Origin: Microcaldota archaeon
GTDB lineage: Archaea > Micrarchaeota > Micrarchaeia > Micrarchaeales > Micrarchaeaceae
Length of the DNA stretch: 8,473 bases
Assembly (NCBI GenBank): GCA_021812105.1
Contig: JAKAOQ010000024.1
Coordinates: 1 to 8,473, forward strand
Reading direction: 5' to 3'
The position numbers and the translations under genes are program-made. Positions 1 to 6,355 of this stretch are shown here, one piece after another. Numbering within the stretch: position 1 is the first letter of the stretch; each line of letters opens with the position of its first letter. Below the pieces are notes generated by a model. That model was not told where the DNA came from, did not search any database, and saw only the letters and a program-made list of their open reading frames with translations.

Positions 1-3000
1 ATGGTGTTGGACCCGCTTGCTGGCACGCTCAACAGCGTGTTTGCCGCGATTGCGCTCAGCTCGTTTGCGCTAGAGTAGGCGACGTTGCTGAGTGAAGACC
101 ACGAGGTGTTGCTGACTCCGAACTGGTCGACCCCGCCTATCATGTTGGCTCCGTAAACGTACATGTACGCAGATACAGTTCCTCCATTATCGTCAGTTAT
201 CGAATTGATAGTGTTTATGTTCGTTTTGGGATTTACGTTGCCAAAGTTTATCGCTGTGATGGGAAGCGTTATGGTGCACGAGGGGGCCGCTACCGCCGTC
301 ACGGTTCCGAGAATAGCAGTAGGCATGACACCGCCTGGCGGCGGTGCCCTCTGCCTGACATACTGAACGTACCATCTCGCACTCGTTCCACGATCCTGAA
401 TTTGCAGTTCTGCCCCGTTTGCAGAATAGTAAACATCAGAAGTAGAAGAGCCGGCGTCTATCGAATTATAAGGATAAACGTTTCCCATAGAGGAGTATGC
501 TGTTGTCGGAGTGCTATATGCGTTGTAGAACTGCATGCCTAAGCTTCCCTTACCTGTAGATTCCCAAATCGTGCTTTGCGTGCCTGAAAGTTCTGTGACA
601 CCCATAGAACCCGGGGTCGACCACGAGCTCCTGGCCTGCAGGTAGCTGGCCGTGGGGAGCAGAGCACGAACGTCCAAACTCCATGCTATGCCTATGCTGC
701 CACCTGTCAACGCTTCGCTGGCGTTAGCATACAATTCTGAAATCATATCGCTGTTGTAGGTTTGTGCCACACTAGTAACATTGAAAGTAGCCGACGTGCT
801 AGCCTCCATAAGGAGACCATTGCTGACTGTATAGTTTGAGCTGCTTGCAGTCCACAACGTACTGTTAAGGGTAGTTCCTGCGAAGTTGTCGTAGAAGGGG
901 AATACCTTTCTGCCGTCATCATACAGGGCGTACGAGCTGCTAGTAATATTCGGTGCTTCCCCTATTCCGCTAGTCCCAGAACTCGATAGGATATTCGTAG
1001 TTTTTGGAGCAAAGCCAAGATACAATCCGTTGAAAGCACTTGAAGCGAGGACCGAAGGATTGAGTTTCACCCATGTTGTTATGGTTCCGGAGCTATTTTT
1101 TTCTATCCACGCGGGCGCGATGGTTCCGTTGGAGTAGAAGTATTCAAAGTTTGCAAGAATGCCGTTGTAAGCTATGTACGGGCCGTACGTCGCGTTGCTC
1201 TCATATAAACTGACTTCCTGTTGGAAGTTTACCCCCGTTGCCGAAGGTTGCCCGTTCTGTATGCAAAGCTCGCTGTAGTTTGTAATCCCTGACGGTACGG
1301 TCGAAGGAGTGCCGGGAGTGCAAGTTGGCAGGGGTACAGAGAAACTGGCGGTTATTACAGTATTGCCCTCTATAGTGACAAAAGTGTTGGCCGAGTTAGT
1401 AGAAACTATGCTGGCGTTAGAGTTACTCACGCTCCAACTATTGAAAGTATCCCCAGAAGGTACGATCGCGTTTAGTGTAGTAGTTCCAATCACCTGAGCC
1501 GCCTGGCCGTTTGTATACGCAGTGCCGCCAAGGTTTATGCTACCTGTAGAAGGAATGTCATCAAGTGTTACTGTATAGGGGTGGAAGACGTACGCGGCTA
1601 CAGATATTGGGGACGTGCCGCTTGTAGATAAGGTTGCGGTATAGCTGTTTGCTGCAACGGAATTGCACGTCATTATCGCCGCTTCGGCATAGGTTAGTGA
1701 AGGGCTCTGGTCAACTACGCAGCCGCTTGCAGTAGTAGTCGGCGCAGAAGAGAACAGGCTGGAGCCCGATCCGAAGCCTATAATAACGAAACTGTTGCTC
1801 GAAGCGACGCTAAAACTCAGAGTGTCTGTAGTAGATAATGTGTTTGAAACGAACACGGCCCCGTTGCCGTATATCACGTTGGCACCTATTCCTGCTATCG
1901 CCGTATAGTTCGTTGCTCCTGAAGAGATGGTAACGGTGCCCGGCTCAGATGTGGCGTGCCCCACTGCAGAAGCGTTGAGATAATTGACAGCCTTATTGCC
2001 ATGGCCGGATGAAACCTCTTTGGAACTGTTGCTGTCATTCGTCCAACTAACCGAAAAACCGGGGGGCGTATTACCCGTGCTAGTCGACCATATGCCCGCA
2101 GCGTAGAAATAAGTCGGAAAACCTGATGTTAAGGCTAATGACGTAGTGCCTGTAGTTCCGGTAGTGCCACTTGTGGAGAAACCTATAGCGTAAGTAGAAA
2201 GGGAATTAGAGAGTGCCGAATAGAAGTAACTCGTGCTATTCGAACTGGTGTAAACCGTGGGCAGCATGGTCCACGCGTTGTTCTCGTACTTGAACAGACG
2301 CACATTCCCCGCGCCCAGACCAAACTGCCGCACCTGATCTATGGGTATGGAGAAGTTGTATGTAACGTTTTCTACGTATGTATCTACCGGAGTGTTAGAT
2401 CCCTGCATATTTTCATTTATTACAAAATACCCCTGTGCATTGATCAACGGATTAACGTCTAGGGGCGGAGAACCTGAGTTTGCAAAACTTATGTTAAACC
2501 CCTGGATTCCCTGCCTGAATTTTATTGTGACACCGCTGATAGATAATCTCTTTACACTAAGGTGTACGTTAGTCTGCCCGCTTACGTTTACAAAATTGTT
2601 TGTGCTAGGATTGGTAATATCCTTCACTATGTACTTCTTGTATGGTGGTAATGGGGTTGTATTAACTGAAGACCCTGAGTTTGCGGAAATAGCAATCTGT
2701 CTGTTCGAGAAGTATACATCAAACGTGTTACCGGCGATCATGCTGCCATTGCTCTGATTTGGAGTGTAAATCAAGTTTGCAAAAGTAACATTTGGTATGC
2801 TGAAAGGGTAGTTGCCCGGAACTGTGCTGAACACTATCGTGTTCGGGGACAGCGCGTTACTATATACTCCGTTATAAGTTGCCGACCACGTTGCACCGGC
2901 CGGCAGTCCATTCTCGGAGAACACCGTGTTAAAGAATTGGGCGGCTACCGTTGTGGTGAGGGAAGAAGTGACCGATGTAGAAGTTGAGGTCGTAGAGGCT

Positions 3001-3392
3001 GAAGTAGAAACGGTCGATGTCGTGTTCTGTGAAAAATAGAGCTGCATGGTGTTGCCAGCGAATATGTACCCGTTAGAAGGTTCTGGAAAGTACGACACAT
3101 TTCCGAGCTTCACGTTTGGTATGTTGAACAGATAGTTTCCGGGCAAAGTGCTGAAATCCAGACTGTTCGACGACGCTGAACTGTTGGTGATATTATCGTA
3201 AGTAGCGCTCCACGCCACATTCGTCAGAAGACCGTTCTCCGTAAAATACGTTGTTACCGTGTTAGCCGTACCATTATACTGCGGGGTATTTGTAGCGTTC
3301 GAGAAAATAACGCTAGAGGTTCCAGAGCTCGCGTATGCAAAACCCATCGTTGCTATGGACAGAACCAATAGTGCCAGTATGCTGTTATTCAT
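1..3392 (-). CDS. Giant multidomain secreted surface protein (partial, C-terminus beyond left edge)
   Basis: The frame is open from an ATG at 3390-3392 to position 1, giving 1130 residues and no stop. A signal peptide (residues 1-21, ending AYA|SS) predicts export. Domains in order: two copies of an ENGL...WSATY repeat (46-121 and 154-229) separated by a Ser/Thr linker (123-151); a PGF-pre-PGF-like domain (about 252-404; NVRLFKYENNAWTMLPT then STYAIGF); an unassigned beta-rich region (405-605) with Cys558 and Cys576; an InlB-like beta repeat (606-684; TFNSW, then EGNTVITASF); a Pro/Thr/Ser linker with Cys691 and Cys710; a DUF2341-like domain (about 703-833; NFQQ, APAWIEK, TTWVKL, LGFAPKT, FYDNFAG) running into a probable concanavalin-like fold (to about 1010); and the start of a Cys1039...AINFGNVNP domain. 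It is rich in Asn/Ser/Thr and low in Lys. An in-frame stop at 3420-3422 limits the start; a GTG three codons upstream is the only alternative. Likely role is adhesion or cell covering, by inference only. Confidence 0.9.
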   Translation of the reverse strand, partial: MNNSILALLVLSIATMGFAYASSGTSSVIFSNATNTPQYNGTANTVTTYFTENGLLTNVAWSATYDNITNSSASSNSLDFSTLPGNYLFNIPNVKLGNVSYFPEPSNGYIFAGNTMQLYFSQNTTSTVSTSASTTSTSTSVTSSLTTTVAAQFFNTVFSENGLPAGATWSATYNGVYSNALSPNTIVFSTVPGNYPFSIPNVTFANLIYTPNQSNGSMIAGNTFDVYFSNRQIAISANSGSSVNTTPLPPYKKYIVKDITNPSTNNFVNVSGQTNVHLSVKRLSISGVTIKFRQGIQGFNISFANSGSPPLDVNPLINAQGYFVINENMQGSNTPVDTYVENVTYNFSIPIDQVRQFGLGAGNVRLFKYENNAWTMLPTVYTSSNSTSYFYSALSNSLSTYAIGFSTSGTTGTTGTTSLALTSGFPTYFYAAGIWSTSTGNTPPGFSVSWTNDSNSSKEVSSGHGNKAVNYLNASAVGHATSEPGTVTISSGATNYTAIAGIGANVIYGNGAVFVSNTLSTTDTLSFSVASSNSFVIIGFGSGSSLFSSAPTTTASGCVVDQSPSLTYAEAAIMTCNSVAANSYTATLSTSGTSPISVAAYVFHPYTVTLDDIPSTGSINLGGTAYTNGQAAQVIGTTTLNAIVPSGDTFNSWSVSNSNASIVSTNSANTFVTIEGNTVITASFSVPLPTCTPGTPSTVPSGITNYSELCIQNGQPSATGVNFQQEVSLYESNATYGPYIAYNGILANFEYFYSNGTIAPAWIEKNSSGTITTWVKLNPSVLASSAFNGLYLGFAPKTTNILSSSGTSGIGEAPNITSSSYALYDDGRKVFPFYDNFAGTTLNSTLWTASSSNYTVSNGLLMEASTSATFNVTSVAQTYNSDMISELYANASEALTGGSIGIAWSLDVRALLPTASYLQARSSWSTPGSMGVTELSGTQSTIWESTGKGSLGMQFYNAYSTPTTAYSSMGNVYPYNSIDAGSSTSDVYYSANGAELQIQDRGTSARWYVQYVRQRAPPPGGVMPTAILGTVTAVAAPSCTITLPITAINFGNVNPKTNINTINSITDDNGGTVSAYMYVYGANMIGGVDQFGVSNTSWSSLSNVAYSSANELSAIAANTLLSVPASGSNT
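2703..2933 (-). repeat. Surface repeat copy 2 (residues 154-230 of the giant protein)
   Basis: This is the second copy of the repeat, with FSENGLP, WSATYNG, FSTVPGNY, IPNV, SNG, AGNT and YFS. Hand alignment with copy 1 gives 38 identities over 76 ungapped positions. This copy is closer to the family pattern (GLPAG...W) than copy 1 (GLLTN...W), so copy 1 may be the more diverged of the two. Confidence 0.8.
2940..3026 (-). repeat. Low-complexity Ser/Thr linker (residues 123-151)
   Basis: By my count 21 of 29 residues are Ser or Thr, with no charged residue. It separates the two copies of the ENGL repeat and looks like an extended, possibly O-glycosylated spacer. In the DNA this appears as a run of imperfect Ser/Thr codon triplets rather than an exact tandem repeat. 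Confidence 0.8.
3027..3257 (-). repeat. Surface repeat copy 1 (residues 46-122 of the giant protein)
   Basis: This is the first copy of a roughly 76-residue beta-type repeat with the core pattern FTENGL, WSATY, DFSTLPGNY, IPNV, SNG, AGNT, YFS. It aligns without gaps to copy 2 at a constant offset of 108 residues. The pattern resembles the FTESGLPSGT.WSVT.NG repeats I know from surface and thermopsin-associated proteins of Thermoplasmata and related acidophilic archaea; that link is from memory and was not searched. Confidence 0.8.
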
Positions 3393-3410
3393 TGAAGACA
3401 CATTCGAACT

Positions 3411-3420
3411 AAAATTTAAT
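3411..3420 (-). promoter_or_regulatory. Possible TATA box for the giant surface protein gene
   Basis: On the minus strand the 35-base gap contains ATTAAATTTT, centred about 24 bases before the ATG at 3392. That would fit a leaderless or nearly leaderless archaeal transcript. No Shine-Dalgarno-like sequence is visible between it and the ATG. The gap is short, so read-through from the ATPase gene is equally possible. Confidence 0.35.
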
Positions 3421-3427
3421 CAGGCGT

Positions 3428-4213
3428 TCAGCGCGTTCTCCTGAACCTTCGTCCTACCCTATTCAACCATCCACCCTTCACGATCTTCGCGGTATCGAGC
3501 TCGGCGGAATTGACCGCGTACCTGTCAGACACGTAGCGCAGTGCCTTGCTGAACAGCGCCTTCCTGTCCAGGACTATCGCGGGTATGTGCGCCGCTATGC
3601 TCTTCGGCACTATATCGTCTTCGGGCAGGAATCCCATAATGCTGCCCTCGTATATCTCGCTTATTTCCTTGGGGTGCACCTCGTACCTTCTGTTATCAAC
3701 CCTGTTCACTAACATCTTATGGTTCATTCTGTGCTTGTTGTAGAACGCCTCGAGCTTTACCGCGCTGGTGAGCGATGGTATGTCGGGGGTCGAAATTATC
3801 AGGGCCTCGTCAACGTACCCCGCCTGCTGAGCAGGCGTGAATCCCGGAGCCGAATCCAGTATTATAAACTGATAGGCGGTTGACTTGCCGAGAGTGCTGT
3901 AACCGTGCTGTATCCATTCCGGTTTTGCAAAGTACGGCGGTTCGTTCAGCGTGCCCACCATCACGTGCAATCCCGTGGCCCCGTGTACCGAAGTTGCCTG
4001 GGTCAGCGTGGCCTTTCCCGATATGAACTCCTTGGTGCCTATGTTCGCTTCGCTCATGCCGAGATGAATACCAACCGAAGGGTTTGTGGTGTCTACGTCC
4101 ATGAGAAGGGTCTCGTATCCCATCCTCTGCAGCGAAATGGCCAGGTTGACCGCCACCGTCGTTTTCCCAACCCCGCCCTTGAATGAGGAAATTCTGATTA
4201 TGTAGGGTTTCAT
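3428..4213 (-). CDS. MinD/ParA-family ATPase with a basic C-terminal helix
   Basis: This 261-residue protein is a deviant-Walker (SIMIBI) ATPase. The Walker A is SFKGGVGKTT with signature Lys12 and catalytic Lys17; the A'/switch region is MDVDTTNPSVGIHLG (Asp39, Asp41); the Walker B is FIILDSAPG with Asp120. The stretch ALIISTPDIPSLTSAVKL (137-154), the NRVDN guanine-type motif (170-174) and GFLPEDD (194-200) fit MinD better than plasmid ParA. Such enzymes dimerise with ATP on a membrane or nucleoid and position other complexes. The last 15 residues (GGWLNRVGRRFRRTR) put Trp249, Leu250, Val253 and Phe257 on one helix face with six Arg around them, like a MinD membrane-targeting helix. The ATG overlaps the stop of the upstream membrane protein, which implies translational coupling and a shared function. 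Which MinD paralog this is cannot be told here; a ParA-like cargo-positioning role is the alternative. Confidence 0.93.
   Translation of the reverse strand: MKPYIIRISSFKGGVGKTTVAVNLAISLQRMGYETLLMDVDTTNPSVGIHLGMSEANIGTKEFISGKATLTQATSVHGATGLHVMVGTLNEPPYFAKPEWIQHGYSTLGKSTAYQFIILDSAPGFTPAQQAGYVDEALIISTPDIPSLTSAVKLEAFYNKHRMNHKMLVNRVDNRRYEVHPKEISEIYEGSIMGFLPEDDIVPKSIAAHIPAIVLDRKALFSKALRYVSDRYAVNSAELDTAKIVKGGWLNRVGRRFRRTR
4210..4213 (-). other. ATGA stop/start overlap coupling two genes
   Basis: On the minus strand ATGA holds both the ATPase start (4211-4213) and the TGA stop of the 692-residue surface protein (4210-4212). Only a weak AAAGGGG tract (4223-4229) lies upstream of the ATG, so re-initiation by the same ribosome is the likely mode of translation and would tie the two protein amounts together. 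Confidence 0.85.
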
Positions 4214-6288
4214 GATTGCTCGCCCCTTTGCACCTGCTTTTTGATGTGAGACAGCTCCTGCGCCCTCTCCTTACTGTACCTTGCTTTGTTAAGTTTCTTA
4301 TGCGTTTCTACGACTATTACTCCGACTATTATCACTCCTATAACAGCGAGCGACGGGATGACGTACTCCCCCGGTTTTAGGGTAGATGGTGAGGGGGGTA
4401 TAGTTGTTGCCACACTGGTGGTGATGGGCTTCGTGTACGGCAGCGCTATCATGTTGAAGGAATAGTTCTCGCTTATGCCCTGGCCGCGCACGTAGAGCGT
4501 CATAAGATACGTCCCGCTCTGTGCGGGTCCCGCCACTCCAAACGTTGTACTGAATGCCGTGTTTGGTGCAAGCTGCAGCCTCTGCACCCCATTCGGTACG
4601 TTTACTGCGGGAGGCCCTACAAGGCTTAGCGTAACGTTGTTCTGCGATGTTCCAGTGTACAAGCCGCTGAGCGTTATCGCAGCCGATTGGTTTGTGTAAA
4701 CGGTAGGTATGTTCATGTAAAGTATATTTACGGAGCCGGTCTGCGTGGTAGAAGGCACGGTCAGCGTAACCGGAGTGCTTTCAATCGCGAACAAATCTGA
4801 CGCGTTTCTTACCGAATAGTAGACCGAAGAGCTCTGCCCGTTTGCAGACGGGGGCAGGCTCCACGTAAGCGTGTAGGTACCATTTCTTACCGTAACATTG
4901 CCGGGCGCTCCGTACAGGCTTATGTCGCTTTTGTTGCTTGCAACTATAGAAGGAAGGCTTATGGATATGGTTCCGTTGCGTATGCCTCTGCCTGTGGGAT
5001 TGTACATGCTTATCGTCCCCTGCACGGTTTTTGAGGAGTTCTGCAGGCTGATGGTGTTGAGGAGCGAAGGACCTGACGGGTTCTGACTCTGCACAACACA
5101 GGTTACGTACTGCGTAAAGGTTGTCGGGGCGCTGCCCACTGCAGTAATGCTTTCGTTTATCGGCACTATGTAGGTTCCGGCTATGGAATCGGGCGCGGCG
5201 CTCACCAGCATGCTAACGCTCTGGCTCTGGCCCGGTAGCAGGTACATGGTCTTTGAAGAAGTAGAGACCGTACAACCAGATCCGGGGTCGGTGAAATTTA
5301 CCCACACCGGCACCGAATTGTGGTTATAAACCTCTAATTGACCCAGCAGATTCTGCCCTGTCAGAAGCGAAACAAGTAGCGGGGCAGAAATGTAGGAAAC
5401 ATTTGCTATTACTGTAGGGGGAAGTGGTGCAGGTGGTGGCGGGGTTGTAGAAGATGATCGCGGCTGTGGGATAACATTGTACTTAGCGGTGGCCGTTTTT
5501 GAAGTCAGCGTTACGGAGTTGTAAGTTCTGTTGCCTACTGTGTACTGCGTGTGGTATGTAACGTTTTCATTCACTGTATAATTCCCGGTGTACGGAGTTA
5601 TGGATGAAAGCAGCAGCGTTTTCGTTTCGTTGGAGTTTGGCCCTATCGAGCCTATCGTGTAGTTGGTATTACTCGTGAAACCGTTCGGTCCACTTACGTG
5701 AAAATGGAGTATGGTGTTGGAACTTGACGCGAGTTCACCGTTGTTGGTTATGGTTTGTGTTATGCTTACCGGCGAATAGAGAGTTACGGGGCTACCGATC
5801 GCTGTTATTGCTACGCTTACGTTCGCGGGTTTCTTGGCGCTGAACTCCAGCAACGATGTAGAATTAGCAGATTCTTTGTAATACAGGGCTGGGAATGTTA
5901 CGTTGATATAGTAGTTTCCCGGAGCGAAAAGGGAGTTGCTCACAGAAACGTTGAATACCTGTTCGATGCCGCTTAGGTTATTGGCGGTTACGGACTTCCT
6001 GTATATGTAGTTGCTCTGTGATGTATTCACGTTCCATACCGTGACGCTGCCGTTTATCTCAGGTATGGTGCATCCTGCTAAAGCCTTGATCGAGTAATTG
6101 AAGCTCAGATTGGCAACCAGGGCGTACATATTCTGGGCCGTTAGGTTTATGTAAAACGGGCAGATTACGGCGACATTTGCGCCTACGTTGCCCTGCGGCG
6201 AATTCGCAAAAACCTTCGGTGCAGCCACCGCGACCAGAAACAGCATAAAGACTAGGATGGGGGCAAGAAGTGCCCAGTTGGAGTCCAT
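4210..6288 (-). CDS. Single-pass type I surface protein with a basic cytoplasmic tail
   Basis: The 692-residue protein starts with a hydrophobic signal segment (5-24) ending VFA|NS (possible cut after Ala28). The ectodomain appears to be several beta-sandwich modules: an N-terminal one (about 35-150, Cys43 and Cys73), a CARDB-like one (155-270; ITNNGELASSSNT, then GPNSNETKTLLL), a Pro-rich hinge (274-291), a module with Cys339 and Cys397 (293-400; YNHNSVPVWVNF, LLPGQSQSVSM), one at about 405-515 and one at about 520-615. I count about 27 N-x-S/T sequons. A Thr/Pro stalk leads to a transmembrane helix (642-660) and a tail of 32 residues (661-692) with nine Lys/Arg. The start is fixed: an in-frame TAA lies four codons upstream. 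Four-base overlap with the MinD-like gene suggests the tail contacts that ATPase (inference). No family name can be given; an S-layer-associated or receptor-like protein is possible. Confidence 0.92.
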   Translation of the reverse strand: MDSNWALLAPILVFMLFLVAVAAPKVFANSPQGNVGANVAVICPFYINLTAQNMYALVANLSFNYSIKALAGCTIPEINGSVTVWNVNTSQSNYIYRKSVTANNLSGIEQVFNVSVSNSLFAPGNYYINVTFPALYYKESANSTSLLEFSAKKPANVSVAITAIGSPVTLYSPVSITQTITNNGELASSSNTILHFHVSGPNGFTSNTNYTIGSIGPNSNETKTLLLSSITPYTGNYTVNENVTYHTQYTVGNRTYNSVTLTSKTATAKYNVIPQPRSSSTTPPPPAPLPPTVIANVSYISAPLLVSLLTGQNLLGQLEVYNHNSVPVWVNFTDPGSGCTVSTSSKTMYLLPGQSQSVSMLVSAAPDSIAGTYIVPINESITAVGSAPTTFTQYVTCVVQSQNPSGPSLLNTISLQNSSKTVQGTISMYNPTGRGIRNGTISISLPSIVASNKSDISLYGAPGNVTVRNGTYTLTWSLPPSANGQSSSVYYSVRNASDLFAIESTPVTLTVPSTTQTGSVNILYMNIPTVYTNQSAAITLSGLYTGTSQNNVTLSLVGPPAVNVPNGVQRLQLAPNTAFSTTFGVAGPAQSGTYLMTLYVRGQGISENYSFNMIALPYTKPITTSVATTIPPSPSTLKPGEYVIPSLAVIGVIIVGVIVVETHKKLNKARYSKERAQELSHIKKQVQRGEQS
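4309..4365 (-). other. Encoded transmembrane helix of the 692-residue protein
   Basis: Residues 642-660 (YVIPSLAVIGVIIVGVIVV) are uninterrupted hydrophobic residues followed at once by ETHKKLNK, which sets the orientation with the tail inside the cell by the positive-inside rule. It is the only strong membrane segment apart from the signal peptide. Confidence 0.88.
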
Positions 6289-6310
6289 AAAGTCAGTTTA
6301 ATTGGGATGC

Positions 6311-6324
6311 ATATTAATTATAAT
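6311..6324 (-). promoter_or_regulatory. Probable archaeal TATA box for the surface protein/ATPase operon
   Basis: The 67-base gap after rad50 holds a minus-strand AT-only tract, ATTATAATTAATAT, centred about 29 bases upstream of the ATG at 6288. With TATA-to-start spacing of about 25-30, transcription would begin at or very near the ATG. No Shine-Dalgarno match precedes the ATG (CAATTAAACTGACTTT), which fits a leaderless mRNA. It suggests that the operon is separate from rad50. Confidence 0.5.
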
Positions 6325-6355
6325 TTTGCTGATACCCGGTTCTGCGCACTGTTTA

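Noticed and set aside
2341..2757. A 138-codon plus-strand open frame with hydrophobic stretches.
   Set aside because: It lies wholly inside the giant surface protein gene, opposite the PGF-pre-PGF-like domain, and shows no domain or initiation signal of its own.
3399..3401. GTG codon as an alternative start for the giant surface protein.
   Set aside because: It would add only three polar residues (VSS) to the signal peptide, and the ATG at 3390-3392 is the more usual choice and still fits the TATA-like spacing.
3393..3427. T-rich stretch (ATTTTAG on the minus strand) after the ATPase stop as a terminator.
   Set aside because: Only four Ts in a row and no hairpin; it overlaps the possible TATA box of the next gene, so termination cannot be supported.
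3905..4186. A 93-codon plus-strand frame opposite the ATPase gene.
   Set aside because: The minus strand encodes the Walker A, Walker A' and neighbouring motifs over the same bases; the plus frame has Arg/His-rich composition without a pattern.
5755..5976. A 73-codon plus-strand frame inside the 692-residue protein gene.
   Set aside because: It is a shadow frame with no initiation site or motif; the minus-strand protein is continuous with signal, ectodomain and membrane anchor.
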